Notes under the pieces: model-generated | The model's input: the letters and a program-made list of their open reading frames with translations, nothing else | What the model was told of the DNA's origin: nothing | Databases searched by the model: none | Shown here: piece by piece, positions 54,101 through 58,060 of the stretch | Layout of the letters: each line of letters starts with the position of its first letter | How positions within the stretch are numbered: position 1 is the stretch's first letter | Source: Embiotoca jacksoni | Lineage: Eukaryota; Chordata; Actinopteri; Embiotocidae | Length of the DNA: 64,000 nucleotides | Direction: 5' to 3' | Assembly: GCA_022577435.1 (NCBI GenBank) | Contig: JAKOON010000088.1 | Span: forward strand, 874,001-938,000 | Translations under genes and position numbers: made by a program

Positions 54101-55660
54101 CAGTGTTATCTCCCATTTCCTTAAAATGCCAGGTGTGCTTGTAGCTTGATGGAATGCTATTAAAACTTGTTGTTTCTCTGTAGAGAAAACAAATCTGCTT
54201 GTGGGCAGATTGAACAGATTGATGTAAACAGTAATAATCTGTCATATTGTAATCTTTTTATATTTGAATCTTTGCATGTTTGTGAGCTGCTGCATGTCGC
54301 TGTGTGTGTCATAAGCAGATTTTAAGCACATTGTGCACCCACCTTTGTAGGCACAAATTAAGATTTTCATAATGCGCCCTTAAAATAACATTAACATAGT
54401 GTGCCGTTGACTAAAGACCAGGTTTTGGTTGATCAAAGGTGCAATCACATTCTGCTGTCTCAAATTAGACACCTCATTTTAAGACCAACACGACCATTTT
54501 TGGCATGGGTGCTGCACTGGAAAATGACGACTGCGTTGGTATGAAACTAGCAAAAGACATTAGGTTGTAGTTTGGCCTACTTTTTGCAGGCTATAAAATA
54601 GAGCCCAGAACTGGATATACTTGGTCATGAAATAGGGTTCTTTCTCATTTTCTTAATATATTTTTTTCCCATTTCTTTCAATATGAACATTTTTAGTAGA
54701 ACAAAAAAAATCCTTTTAACTAGTCCCATTAGCAGCCTTTTATAGTTGTATGTCAGTACTTGTTTAGTATCATTAATGAGGTTTAAGGAAGGAAATTATT
54801 GTTTCATATCGTCATCAAAAATACACAAATTTGAATTCCACCAGAAATCCTTTTTTTTTTTTTTTTCTTGAACGAGGGCAGAAATTCTGGCGAGAACTGT
54901 GAATACTATGACCTTACTACCTGGTGAACAAGCCTGGTGTCTGCAGGGTTTTGTTTGCATTTCTGCATTTCTGAGACTCGTGTATACTATACCTTCTGAA
55001 AAAAAAAAAAACGATATATTGATCTCTCCACCATGTCCTTCTCAGCCTGGAAGAAAGAAGCGGATTAAGCTGATAGTAGATCGGGAGAACGAGACCAGCT
55101 CCACTGGAGAGGAGAGCACTACAGAGACCCAACGGAACAGACTCCCCAACAGCCACAGCAACATCAACGGGAACATCTACCTCGCACAGAATGGCACCAT
55201 TGTCCGAACTAGGCGCCCGCCCCATCTAAACAACCTAAAGATGGGCTCTCCGTGTCGGCTGGGTAAGCATTTCAAAAAACTAGACAAGCTGGGTGTGACT
55301 CATGAAGAACCCCCTCCTGTTATCAGCATTGAGGGTTCAGGAAACGACACAGAAAATGGAATAGGTACGTGTGTTCCCCCAAACATGGATGTCAACCTCA
55401 ACCCTCGGTCCTCTTCTGGCTCTGTGGGGTCTACAATAACAGATCTTAAAAGTTTTGGGTCCAAAACCAATATTGCCAATACCATGATTGACAGAAACAG
55501 CAGTGGCCCATGTGTCAGTGAGGAGCTAGAGACTTCAGTGGACAGCCACAAGAGCAGTAGGGAGACACTGGAGTCCCACAGTGACCACACACTATCAGAT
55601 GAGGACGAACTGTGGATGGGACCCTGGAACAGCCTGCACATACCAATGACAAAACTCTGA
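138..55660 (+). CDS. pcdh15: protocadherin-15, 3' half of the gene (EC9 to the alternative C-termini), partial
   Basis: Protocadherin-15 is a single-pass cadherin that forms the lower end of the hair-cell tip link with cadherin-23 and couples it to the mechanotransduction channel complex. In this window I trace 12 common exons (138-40450) coding about 527 residues, then alternative 3' exons. Domain order: EC9, EC10, EC11, MAD12 (also called EL), one TM helix, common cytoplasmic segment, then CD1, CD2 or CD3. Recognisable stretches include DMNDFSPIF, VIAYDDGEPV, PPVSELA, TAKVFIEVQDEN, YRLIIPP, MRRSYFKF, IPGAKVIVESIG, GYTEGALLALA, KTARIQ, LYEELGDSS and the CD3 tail ELWMGPWNSLHIPMTKL, all close to what I know of mammalian PCDH15. 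Every junction has AG/GT borders and keeps phase. The 5' exons (signal peptide, EC1-EC8) are outside. The a or b paralogue is undetermined. Confidence 0.95.
255..3667 (+). other. pcdh15: pcdh15 intron, no gene seen
   Basis: This 3.4-kb intron has only short chance ORFs, A- and T-runs, and a 43-bp tandem duplication at 1188-1275. I see no conserved coding pattern in it. Confidence 0.8.
1188..1275. repeat. 43-bp tandem duplication in intron
   Basis: Two near-identical copies lie head to tail with a period of 43 bases, starting at 1188 and 1231. Each contains CTAAAATCCTTTTTGTTAAT followed by GTGAAAGTTGTGGC. The only clear difference is C to T in CAACTC/CAATTC. This looks like a recent local duplication. 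Confidence 0.9.
3668..3808 (+). CDS. pcdh15: pcdh15 exon: middle of EC9
   Basis: This 141-nt exon (47 codons, phase 0/0) encodes the central EC9 strands. It includes IRYRVD, SIFDVEEVTGRVVT and VNLNEEP, the usual cadherin pattern of a strand followed by an x-V-x-x-x-x-G-R-V-x-T turn. The acceptor CTGCAG sits at 3662-3667 and the donor GTGAGT at 3809. Confidence 0.95.
3809..5735 (+). other. pcdh15: pcdh15 intron
   Basis: This 1.9-kb intron contains a probable MITE at 4375-5015 and a T/C-rich stretch around 5340-5470. I see no other coding signal in it. Confidence 0.8.
4375..5015. mobile_element. probable non-autonomous DNA transposon (MITE), 641 bp
   Basis: The block begins GGGATGTCATGATATC and ends with a sequence whose reverse complement also begins GGGATGTCA, giving a perfect 9-bp terminal inverted repeat that then diverges. 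The inner right part contains GGTATCAAAGTATCGG, a pattern I associate with common fish MITEs of this kind. I could not define a convincing target-site duplication, so family and exact ends are uncertain. Confidence 0.5.
5736..5848 (+). CDS. pcdh15: pcdh15 exon: end of EC9, EC9-EC10 linker, start of EC10
   Basis: This 113-nt exon (phase 0 in, two bases of a codon out) codes VIAYDDGEPV, the classic cadherin last-strand A-x-D-D-G-x-P pattern, then STLVEITVLQPSRIPIFTQ and EEYK. The linker lacks the DxNDN calcium motif, as I recall for the mammalian EC9-EC10 junction. The acceptor is TGTAG at 5731-5735 and the donor GTAAGT at 5849. Confidence 0.94.
8944..8973. repeat. (TG)n microsatellite
   Basis: About 15 TG units lie in a row, followed by an imperfect GCGTGCGC end. 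Confidence 0.95.
10768..10866. repeat. (CCTT)n tetranucleotide microsatellite
   Basis: Two blocks of CCTT/TTCC units are separated by a short interruption around 10795-10810. The antisense reading gives a meaningless Lys/Glu/Gly/Arg repeat ORF. Confidence 0.95.
16900..17845 (+). mobile_element. Tc1/mariner element remnant, 3'-truncated
   Basis: The sequence upstream of the ORF (from roughly 16900, including TTTTTATGATGGCAATTTGC and AACACAGGTGAGAGTGTTGA) matches my memory of the 5' untranslated part of a fish Tc1 family, and it leads into the transposase at 17327. The similarity stops at about 17845, where tRNA-like sequence begins, so the 3' half and right inverted repeat are gone. The left inverted repeat was not clearly found, so the left edge is approximate. 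Confidence 0.65.
17327..17827 (+). pseudogene. Tc1-like transposase, N-terminal fragment
   Basis: The likely family start is MVTCKETRAVIIALHKKGF at 17327, rather than the upstream ATG at 17291, because the Tc1 reading begins there. The paired helix-turn-helix DNA-binding region follows (GKDIAASKIAPKSTIYRIIK), then ASGHPRKSSKRQDR, then TVRRRLLEDGLVSRRAAKKP. The first catalytic Asp is seen in VIFSDESPF. The frame ends in VAVS-stop at 17827, so the second Asp and the final acidic residue are missing. At about 167 residues, against roughly 340 for a full transposase, it cannot be active. Confidence 0.85.
17860..17925 (+). repeat. tRNA-like SINE head
   Basis: A pol III A-box-like GGTGGCGCAGTGGTTAGCAC and a B-box-like GAGTTCGATTCCCCC are spaced about 40 bases apart, as in tRNA-derived SINEs of fish. 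A T-run follows at about 17933. The middle (AGTAAAAAG) does not form a good cloverleaf, so I favour a SINE fragment over a functional tRNA gene. Confidence 0.55.
17950..18510 (+). mobile_element. Helitron-like non-autonomous element or related fish repeat
   Basis: This segment has a different base make-up from its surroundings (CpG-rich, e.g. CGCCGGGAGAG and GGGGGCGCTAGCGAGCC). It ends in a nested hairpin at 18477-18509, where TAGGG pairs with CCCTA and GCACC pairs with GGTGC, followed by CTAATAA. A 3' hairpin close to a CTRR-like end is the Helitron pattern. I recognise the tail CACCTTCGGTGCTCGGGCCC as common in fish genomes. No coding capacity and no clear 5' end; the left edge is a guess. 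Confidence 0.45.
19730..19945 (+). repeat. possible interspersed repeat tail
   Basis: GCTGAAGTACCCTTGAGCAA, then GGTGCCTAACCCCCA, a CCACTGCTCC block and a final ATTAAATGACAATGTCAAATTC resemble a frequent percomorph repeat 3' region. I cannot name the family from sequence alone. Confidence 0.4.
21359..21372. repeat. poly-G run
   Basis: A run of about 14 G residues lies inside the intron, and its exact length may be unreliable in sequencing. Confidence 0.85.
21831..21940 (+). CDS. pcdh15: pcdh15 exon: EC10, first part
   Basis: This 110-nt exon completes the AA|G lysine codon and codes FPPVSELAPFGTPVGTILAA, then AINQTIFYSIVAGNEL, typical EC10 strands (mammals have PPPVSELA and INQSIVYSIVSGNE as I recall). 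The acceptor is TCTTTCCAG at 21822-21830 and the donor GTATGG at 21941. It ends one base into a codon. Confidence 0.95.
21941..23180 (+). other. pcdh15: pcdh15 intron, nothing recognised
   Basis: This 1.2-kb intron contains no repeat or ORF that I can identify. It ends with GTTGTTCCAG before the next exon. Confidence 0.75.
23181..23321 (+). CDS. pcdh15: pcdh15 exon: EC10, second part
   Basis: This 141-nt exon codes HFQVNNKTGVIFTAQPLDYE, then NVTSYVLRVQADS and MSNLRVPSK. The strand pattern N-x-x-T-G-V-I and LDYE-x-x-x-SYVLRVQADS is diagnostic of cadherin repeats, here EC10. The acceptor is at 23179-23180 and the donor GTAAGA at 23322. It enters with two bases and leaves with one base of a split codon. 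Confidence 0.95.
23322..27267 (+). other. pcdh15: pcdh15 intron
   Basis: This 3.9-kb intron contains a probable interspersed repeat at 24445-24660. The rest shows no coding or repeat pattern that I can name. Confidence 0.75.
24445..24660 (+). repeat. probable fish interspersed repeat
   Basis: The series GGGCACCAAATCACAACCTA, ACAGTGGGAAGGAAAAAACG, CGACAGAACCAGGTTTAGAG and GCGGCCATCTGCCTCCACAG in this order and spacing matches a very common teleost repeat I have seen often. I do not know its class with certainty. Confidence 0.55.
27268..27395 (+). CDS. pcdh15: pcdh15 exon: EC10-EC11 junction
   Basis: This 128-nt exon codes NTAKVFIEVQDENDHHPVF, in which DENDHHPVF is a DxND-type calcium linker between EC10 and EC11. 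It continues with YIGGVTED and VLKIV. The acceptor is TTTTTGCAG at 27259-27267 and the donor GTAAGA at 27396. It leaves in phase 0. Confidence 0.95.
28295..28423. other. 28-bp inverted repeat able to form a long stem-loop
   Basis: The left arm 28295-28322 and right arm 28396-28423 are reverse complements at 24 of 28 positions. The outer 14 bp (GGAAAGCACAGGTG) and inner 10 bp (AATGATGGCT) pair perfectly around a 4-bp mismatch. The 73-nt interior has its own small hairpin, TGTGCAT with ATGCACA. Both arms carry the E-box CAGGTG. Its role is unknown; it could be a MITE relic, a structured RNA or a palindromic regulatory element. Confidence 0.75.
29980..30430 (+). repeat. possible old interspersed repeat
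   Basis: Segments such as CTAAAGAGACAGATATTTCC followed by CTCAGGAGACC, and ATCTGTAACTGCTGGAAGTG followed by AAGCAGCTGTTTGCTAA, resemble a widespread teleost repeat. No ends or target duplications could be defined. Confidence 0.35.
31391..31606 (+). CDS. pcdh15: pcdh15 exon: bulk of EC11
   Basis: This 216-nt exon (72 codons, phase 0/0) codes ANDKDTGNYSAMAYRLIIPP, then SFVIETYTGIIKSA, MRRSYFKFEVIATDDYGKGL and SSAEVV. DKDTG and ATDDYGKG are cadherin calcium-binding and last-strand motifs. The match to remembered mammalian PCDH15 is nearly residue for residue. The acceptor is TGACAG at 31385-31390 and the donor GTGAGT at 31607. Confidence 0.96.
31607..33872 (+). other. pcdh15: pcdh15 intron, nothing recognised
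   Basis: This 2.3-kb AT-rich intron has no repeat or gene that I can support. It ends in TCCCTCTCTCAG. Confidence 0.75.
33873..33961 (+). CDS. pcdh15: pcdh15 exon: EC11 end and start of MAD12/EL
   Basis: This 89-nt exon codes VSVVNALDMQVVVSTVPPTL, then VEEKKEELI and two bases of an Arg codon. It is the switch from the last cadherin strand into the membrane-adjacent MAD12 (EL) domain, which in mammals contributes to dimerisation near the membrane. The acceptor is CTCTCTCAG and the donor GTAAGC at 33962. Confidence 0.94.
33962..35146 (+). other. pcdh15: pcdh15 intron, nothing recognised
   Basis: This 1.2-kb intron shows no repeat or ORF of interest. Confidence 0.75.
35147..35323 (+). CDS. pcdh15: pcdh15 exon: core of MAD12/EL
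   Basis: This 177-nt exon codes IMEQHIQDQIPGAKVIVESI, then RRHGDGFELEDYSKSDLMVY and AIDPLTNRAISPKELF. This is the ferredoxin-like membrane-adjacent domain of PCDH15. The acceptor is ATCTCAG at 35140-35146 and the donor GTGAGT at 35324. Both ends split codons, one base completing AGG and AA left for AAA. Confidence 0.95.
35324..38128 (+). other. pcdh15: pcdh15 intron
   Basis: This 2.8-kb intron contains a hAT-like MITE at 37042-37392. The remainder looks like plain intron. Confidence 0.75.
37042..37392. mobile_element. hAT-like MITE, 351 bp
   Basis: The left end TACAGCTAGGCAATAT is a mutated form of the fish MITE terminus TAGGGCTGGGCAATAT (13 of 16 bases), and the right end CCAGCCCTA is the reverse complement of TAGGGCTGG. 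The element is flanked by 8-bp near-duplicates, GATGTGAT (37034-37041) and AATGTGAT (37393-37400). An 8-bp duplication fits the hAT superfamily. It has no coding capacity. Confidence 0.65.
38129..38347 (+). CDS. pcdh15: pcdh15 exon: end of MAD12 and transmembrane helix
   Basis: This 219-nt exon codes FLDGNVLEINKEFQPHLGEG, then GRILEIRSPDIVASVKK, GYTEGA and a hydrophobic helix at about 38271-38336 (ALLALAIIIILCCIP then AILIVMV), followed by TYKQ as the stop-transfer edge. The single helix is the only membrane segment in the window and makes all isoforms type I proteins. The acceptor is TGTCACAG and the donor GTCAGT at 38348, a weaker donor than its neighbours. Confidence 0.96.
38348..39754 (+). 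other. pcdh15: pcdh15 intron, nothing recognised
   Basis: This 1.4-kb intron has a short (CT)n run near 38700-38720 in its first half. No gene or element is recognised. Confidence 0.75.
39755..39763 (+). CDS. pcdh15: pcdh15 9-nt microexon just after the TM helix
   Basis: GTTCAAAGA is bounded by CACCAG and GTAAGT. It joins CA|G TTC AAA GA|G to give Q-F-K-E, in phase with both neighbours, and mammals have QFKV at this point as I recall. Inclusion adds three juxtamembrane residues; skipping keeps the frame. It is far too short for ORF-based gene calling. Confidence 0.85.
40331..40450 (+). CDS. pcdh15: pcdh15 exon: common cytoplasmic segment
   Basis: This 120-nt exon codes RQAECAKTARIQMALPPGGK, then AAPAGAPTANLYEELGDSS and the first two bases (AT) of the next codon. 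RQAEC-x-KTARIQ and LYEELGDS are hallmark PCDH15 cytoplasmic motifs shared by isoforms. The acceptor is TTTCCACAG and the donor GTGAGT at 40451. Ending in AT lets the next exon make Ile or Met, depending on which one is spliced. Confidence 0.94.
40451..41742 (+). other. pcdh15: pcdh15 intron with (GT)n
   Basis: This 1.3-kb intron holds a long (GT)n repeat at 41494-41544 and is otherwise unremarkable. Confidence 0.75.
41494..41544. repeat. (GT)n microsatellite
   Basis: About 25 uninterrupted GT units lie inside the intron. Confidence 0.97.
41743..41748 (+). CDS. pcdh15: candidate pcdh15 6-nt microexon
   Basis: ACTGCA is preceded by a pyrimidine-rich tract and ATTCAG, and followed by a consensus GTAAGT donor. 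Spliced between 40450 and 42603 it reads AT|A CTG CA|G, giving Ile-Leu-Gln, and the frame continues into CD1. Without it the join AT|G gives Met. The sites and phase are good, but six bases is too little for certainty. Confidence 0.5.
41749..42602 (+). other. pcdh15: pcdh15 intron before CD1
   Basis: No element is recognised. The CD1 reading frame happens to stay open upstream to 42514, but the AG at 42601-42602 and the phase set the exon start. Confidence 0.75.
42603..44121 (+). CDS. pcdh15: pcdh15 terminal exon CD1: proline-rich cytoplasmic domain 1
   Basis: This 1519-nt exon codes about 505 residues to the TGA at 44119-44121. It starts AKKSVIEEADHQRILSTFAC (after the split codon), then FCSDRNPLTTQNPVYDD and GENPYALRFF. 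A middle acidic part follows (VRDGDSEDILELTSEALLS), then a long proline-rich tract at about 43405-43650 with many PPP runs (possible SH3/EVH1 ligands), then GILKNIQNLADIERSVANLY and a polar tail ending SSQSTEF. T-E-F fits a class I PDZ ligand; mammalian CD1 ends in STSL in my memory. CD1 is one of three mutually exclusive C-termini and is thought to help localise PCDH15 in stereocilia. The acceptor is GGGCAG at 42597-42602. Confidence 0.93.
44122..44720 (+). other. pcdh15: CD1 3' UTR
   Basis: AT-rich non-coding sequence follows the CD1 stop and runs to a canonical poly(A) signal at 44697. In CD2 and CD3 transcripts this stretch is intron. Confidence 0.65.
44697..44702 (+). terminator. pcdh15: poly(A) signal AATAAA for CD1 transcripts
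   Basis: AATAAA lies 576 bases after the CD1 stop and is the first canonical hexamer there. Confidence 0.6.
44721..48087 (+). other. pcdh15: pcdh15 intron between CD1 and the CD2/CD3 linker exons
   Basis: This non-coding stretch contains a MITE with long inverted ends (46421-46900), a TA run near 47578-47595 and several homopolymers. No gene is seen. Confidence 0.75.
46421..46900. mobile_element. MITE-like element with long terminal inverted repeats, about 480 bp
   Basis: The left part (GTCAACA, then GAGGATTGATACCACTCTCA, then AAGCCAGCAGAATGTTAGCT) recurs in inverted form on the right (GCTGAGCTGCTATCTTTAGC, then GAGGGTGGTATTAATCTTCT, then CTGTTGAC), giving diverged inverted ends of more than 100 bp around a unique core. 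The block resembles a very common percomorph MITE. Target duplication and superfamily could not be fixed. Confidence 0.6.
48088..48109 (+). CDS. pcdh15: pcdh15 22-nt linker exon (CD2/CD3 branch)
   Basis: The exon is bounded by ACACAG and GTAAGC. Its first base completes AT|G (Met) from the common exon and the other 21 code RRGYGRQ, leaving in phase 0. That fits directly to the exon at 48905, or to CD2 or CD3. The basic RRGYGRQ run would add charge just after the shared segment. Confidence 0.75.
48110..48904 (+). other. pcdh15: short pcdh15 intron
   Basis: About 0.8 kb with nothing recognised apart from a (CTG)n-like stretch near 48831-48845. Confidence 0.75.
48905..48978 (+). CDS. pcdh15: pcdh15 74-nt linker exon, Tyr/Asp-rich
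   Basis: It codes ELSMESGIDPGQDYYTQ, then DYYNYDQ and the first two bases of Gly. It enters in phase 0 from 48109 and joins GG|G into the next exon. ESGIDPGQ-D-YY is familiar from the mammalian CD2/CD3 linker. The many tyrosines could be phosphorylation or SH2-binding sites, which is inference. The acceptor is ATGCAG and the donor GTGAGC at 48979. Confidence 0.9.
48979..51138 (+). other. pcdh15: pcdh15 intron ending in a (TA)n run
   Basis: This 2.2-kb intron is unremarkable until a (TA)n repeat at 51084-51116, which lies about 20 bases before the acceptor. Confidence 0.75.
51084..51116. repeat. (TA)n microsatellite next to a splice acceptor
   Basis: About 16 TA units, followed by TTTTGTTTGAATCTGTTCC and the acceptor CAG at 51136-51138. 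The repeat occupies the zone where a branch point would be expected. Confidence 0.95.
51139..51253 (+). CDS. pcdh15: pcdh15 exon leading to CD2 or CD3
   Basis: This 115-nt exon completes a split codon, then codes YDLPQFGSRRRLISPMYDEY, GEVIMEDDGYYYS and PHGPE. Mammalian PCDH15 has a very similar LPQYGSRRRL and EEYGEVV here. It can follow the 74-nt exon (GG|G, Gly) or the common exon directly (AT|G, Met). It ends in phase 0, so CD2 (GGC) or CD3 (CCT) can follow. The donor is GTATCA at 51254. Confidence 0.93.
51254..51436 (+). other. pcdh15: 183-bp pcdh15 intron
   Basis: The smallest intron in the window, between the linker exon and CD2. Its donor is GTATCA and its acceptor TCTTAG. Confidence 0.8.
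51437..53374 (+). CDS. pcdh15: pcdh15 terminal exon CD2: Ser/Glu/Gly-rich cytoplasmic domain 2
   Basis: This 1938-nt exon codes 645 residues to the TAG at 53372-53374. It opens with an Arg-Gly run (GEGRGRGRGGMRGRG), then PPKRVAFRDVPPEDE, then Lys-rich helices (KKLKSVMKLSKLLAASK, WKKAKMFKMFGAGKKDKDYA). Next come DKDYLKVDLDRDDANESTVD and SEEEPDEEPGD, which align with the mammalian CD2 block KDYLKL then ESTVESEEE as I recall. The rest (about 52140-53100) is low-complexity Ser/Glu/Gly with GS dipeptide repeats and a 39-bp tandem duplication. It ends SKGNSTTF, where T-T-F fits a class I PDZ ligand. In mice CD2 is the isoform needed for kinociliary links, as I recall. Confidence 0.9.
   Translation, partial: GEGRGRGRGGMRGRGPPKRVAFRDVPPEDEIEQAEPAEEGEPSKAAKKLKSVMKLSKLLAASKGGERPSGAGPSGPSPWKKAKMFKMFGAGKKDKDYAKLMSARRIDSQESLTDGPALTGPIDSKSDTRSRLSKVLKKINLSNKLLLRRKSQSSVSRGSATGSERDEEASQAASEDDKKSKVSISVTESEPEAGASGSSKEKDSDEESSEKSSIDKDYLKVDLDRDDANESTVDSEEEPDEEPGDSDEESKSKSEEEESVSEKESGTERESESQKESESEKSSASEKETETEKDSEEDSRSEKETESGTGTATEKETSTEKSSGTERDSDEESEEEEASGSTRESGSSARSSMKSSATEASKGSSASGGSGSGSGSGSGSGSGSGSRSKGSESASESVSGSKGSESASESVSGSAGTAASLSDSRTKSSEVISEKSSEELSETESGTGTASEAESGSGSGSEGSSSRGSSQKKTSGSGASSGSQMTEKSSSGSKEESSAGSRSASGSRRSQQSIPSRGSEDTITEESEEEDEEESESAEESKESTSEVSDEARSGRSIDASGDPGPSAPYTGPPYSSEVRSMGDTSEETYGGLSPITEVDEDAISSDKSSVSGSGSATGSASNGSEETEETSDADSESKGNSTTF
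52534..52675 (+). repeat. pcdh15: GS-coding repeat and 39-bp tandem duplication inside CD2
   Basis: An AGTGG(G/A) tract at about 52540-52595 codes Gly-Ser dipeptides. It is followed by two 39-bp units, 52598-52636 and 52637-52675, each coding SKGSESASESVSG and differing at one base that I can see. The unit is a multiple of three, so gain or loss keeps frame. Confidence 0.93.
53375..55045 (+). other. pcdh15: CD2 3' UTR, then intron to CD3
   Basis: A poly(A) hexamer occurs 33 bases after the CD2 stop, but the true 3' end may be further on. The rest is AT-rich and shows nothing recognisable. In CD3 transcripts the whole stretch is intron; it ends in CCTTCTCAG. Confidence 0.6.
53407..53412 (+). 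terminator. pcdh15: poly(A) signal AATAAA after CD2
   Basis: This canonical hexamer lies very close to the CD2 stop. Whether it is the main site cannot be told from sequence. Confidence 0.4.
55046..55660 (+). CDS. pcdh15: pcdh15 terminal exon CD3: cytoplasmic domain 3
   Basis: This 615-nt exon codes 204 residues, from PGRKKRIKLIVDRENETSST to the TGA at 55658-55660. It has a basic start (GRKKRIK), SNINGNIYLAQNGTIVRTRR, RLGKHFKKLDKLGVTHEE, a less conserved middle, and a conserved end SDHTLSDEDELWMGPWNSL then HIPMTKL. These match remembered mammalian CD3 closely at both ends. It enters in phase 0 from 51253 (or from 48109). T-K-L could act as a class I PDZ ligand. The open frame extends upstream to 54899, but the acceptor CTTCTCAG sets the exon start. 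It is one of three alternative C-termini. Confidence 0.94.
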   Translation, partial: PGRKKRIKLIVDRENETSSTGEESTTETQRNRLPNSHSNINGNIYLAQNGTIVRTRRPPHLNNLKMGSPCRLGKHFKKLDKLGVTHEEPPPVISIEGSGNDTENGIGTCVPPNMDVNLNPRSSSGSVGSTITDLKSFGSKTNIANTMIDRNSSGPCVSEELETSVDSHKSSRETLESHSDHTLSDEDELWMGPWNSLHIPMTKL

Positions 55661-56530
55661 CTGGCCATGCAGTAAATGTGTTTCCTTTTTGTTCTTTTTC
55701 TCTCTTTATTATGAAGTTTTTGTTTAGAAAATGATCATAAAACGTGTGCCTCAGCTGGATAAGCTCCAATCACTGTCCATGACAGGTGATTGCACTTGCA
55801 TTAAAATTTTATTTAATCATATGTTAAAGCTTACTTGTACCAAGCGTTTATCAGCAGCAGGGCTATTAGAGATGGGGACATAGAGCTGAAAGGCGATGAG
55901 TGCCTCAAAGAAATATGAAATTTTATGTGAACCGTGTTTGACTGTAATTTTATCTTTTAATTCAACACAGAAGATGGGCCTGTTATTGAGTGATTCTTTG
56001 TTTCGTTTTCTTTACGCAGTTTCTTTTTTGTTTGCTTTACTCAGATCACAGAGATTGTCGTTTATTTCAATATGTTAGATATATTTACAGAGAAATCATG
56101 GTGGAAATATGAAGAAAGTTGTGATGATATAGTCTATGACAAAGTTAAAAGAAACTTATTTTGCTAATAGCATTTTACTTGCAAATAATCTGGATTGTCA
56201 TTGATTATTTTATGTTGTGATCACTTGACAATGTTTTTGAAAATTTCTGAAAAATATATGAAATTATTTTTGTCTATTTTGTATCTAATGGAGATGGGGA
56301 ATCTAACACATGACATTACAGACATTATATCCACATGGCTGTCATCGCTGTATTTCCACAGTGAAATTAGACAGTATGATCACAGTGTTTTTATATGGAC
56401 ATTTGTACCTACAGAATGTGGTATTTTCAATCCCTTTACATGATGCAGGTTCTCTCTGTTCATATCATGTTTATGGAAAGAATACCAAAAAAAATGTATC
56501 ACATTCAACAATAAAGCTCTAACCTCTTTT
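55661..56530 (+). other. pcdh15: CD3 3' UTR
   Basis: AT-rich sequence runs from the CD3 stop to the AATAAA at 56510. The end of the gene is placed shortly after that. Confidence 0.6.
56510..56515 (+). terminator. pcdh15: poly(A) signal AATAAA for CD3 transcripts
   Basis: A canonical hexamer in ACAATAAAGC lies 850 bases after the CD3 stop. It probably marks the distal end of pcdh15. Confidence 0.6.
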
Positions 56531-58012
56531 ACTGTGTTGTGAGAATCAAAACAAACACTGACTGTTTCTGCAACTTTGTCCTGTACTCACTGTGAGGGGG
56601 GCTTTAGCAATGTGGCTAATTAATTTGAAAATGTTAAATTGCACAGCTGCCGTCTTTATGAAGACGATAAGAATGTTTGAGGTTGTAGTCTTCGACTTGT
56701 GTAATAGGGCTGTGAATGGGGTCGTAGACCTCTGCAGTAATCCTACAACAATATAGTATCGGCAGAGAGAGGTCTGACAGAAGGAGGTCTTCTCTGTGAA
56801 GGGGGCTTTCACTTCAAGGCAGAGCACTGACAGGTCACCAAACACAGGGATATGGAGAGCTCCTGTGTCTCTGAAAAGCTGTGGGAAGTCTGCCAAGAAG
56901 TGTAAAAAAAAAAATGACACTGCTGAGCCTACTTTCTTACCTATCGACACAAACTGCAAAAAAGAAAAATGTTTTTTATAACCAAAAAGGCCAAATGGAA
57001 ATGATAATGGAAATCGTAATCACCTTCTCCGTTCGGTTCTTGGTTTTCAGAGAGTGAAACATATTACACATCCCGAATGACATTTAAAAAAAAGTGTCCT
57101 GCAGTCAATCAAAGCATGAGAATGCCAGTCAAGTTCACAACGCTCTTCATAGGGTGACGTTCAGAGAGGAGCAGGAGCTGAATGCCAGAGTGCTTGAAAA
57201 GATGCTCAGAAAATAGGCCACAACAAGCCTAGTGTCCTTAAGGACCAAAATAAACCTCTGCACTATCTTGATGGGAAAGGAAAACAAAATACGGAAGCAA
57301 GACCTGCCAAAAAAAAAGCATACAAATCATCCTGTTTTAATTGCCATTTGTGTCTCCTCCAGTGTTCACTGTCTATCTTAAGCCACTTTCTCCTCTTCGC
57401 ATGCACATTTAAAGGTACTACCACTGCTGACAGGAGAACAGCACTGTATAAACGTGCTGTTTGTGGGTACAATATCATGTGCTAATTTTTACAAACTGTC
57501 CTTTAAAACCTACTGTATGTTGTGTGTACTATTTGACATAGCCTTAAATTATATTCTTAACCAGAAAAAAAAAAACAATCGCAATAGGGTACGAAATCAC
57601 TCTGTGCCCTCATCTTCTCAAACACAAGGACATGCATACGTCATCAATCTCTTTTTGTAATGAATTGGATTAAAATTCTCCCAATGAATAATGGAAGCAT
57701 TTTTATGAACATTTCTGTCTGTCACATGATTATGTCCAAAGCCTTTTGTTTCCCTTCACCCTGATCATTTCACTTAGTAGATCAAATTACAACATTAAGA
57801 ATGGACATATCCCTTTCAATGAATGTTATTCTTGAGAGAACCTACAATCCACTGTCTCCTCAAATGGGATTTATTCGTCATTTGCAATTATTATTTATGA
57901 AACTAAACAGTCTGAAGGTGATGAAATGTTGCACACCTACAAGAAATTTCTAAGCAGACCTGAAGTTTTACTGGTGTTCACTGTCAAAACAGTGAGAGGC
58001 TTCTATTTATAC

Positions 58013-58060
<48 letters not shown>

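Noticed and set aside
54899..55045. Upstream extension of the CD3 reading frame starting at an ATG
   Set aside because: The stretch ends in a pyrimidine-rich CTTCTCAG acceptor and homology starts at PGRKKRIK, so it is intron read-through.
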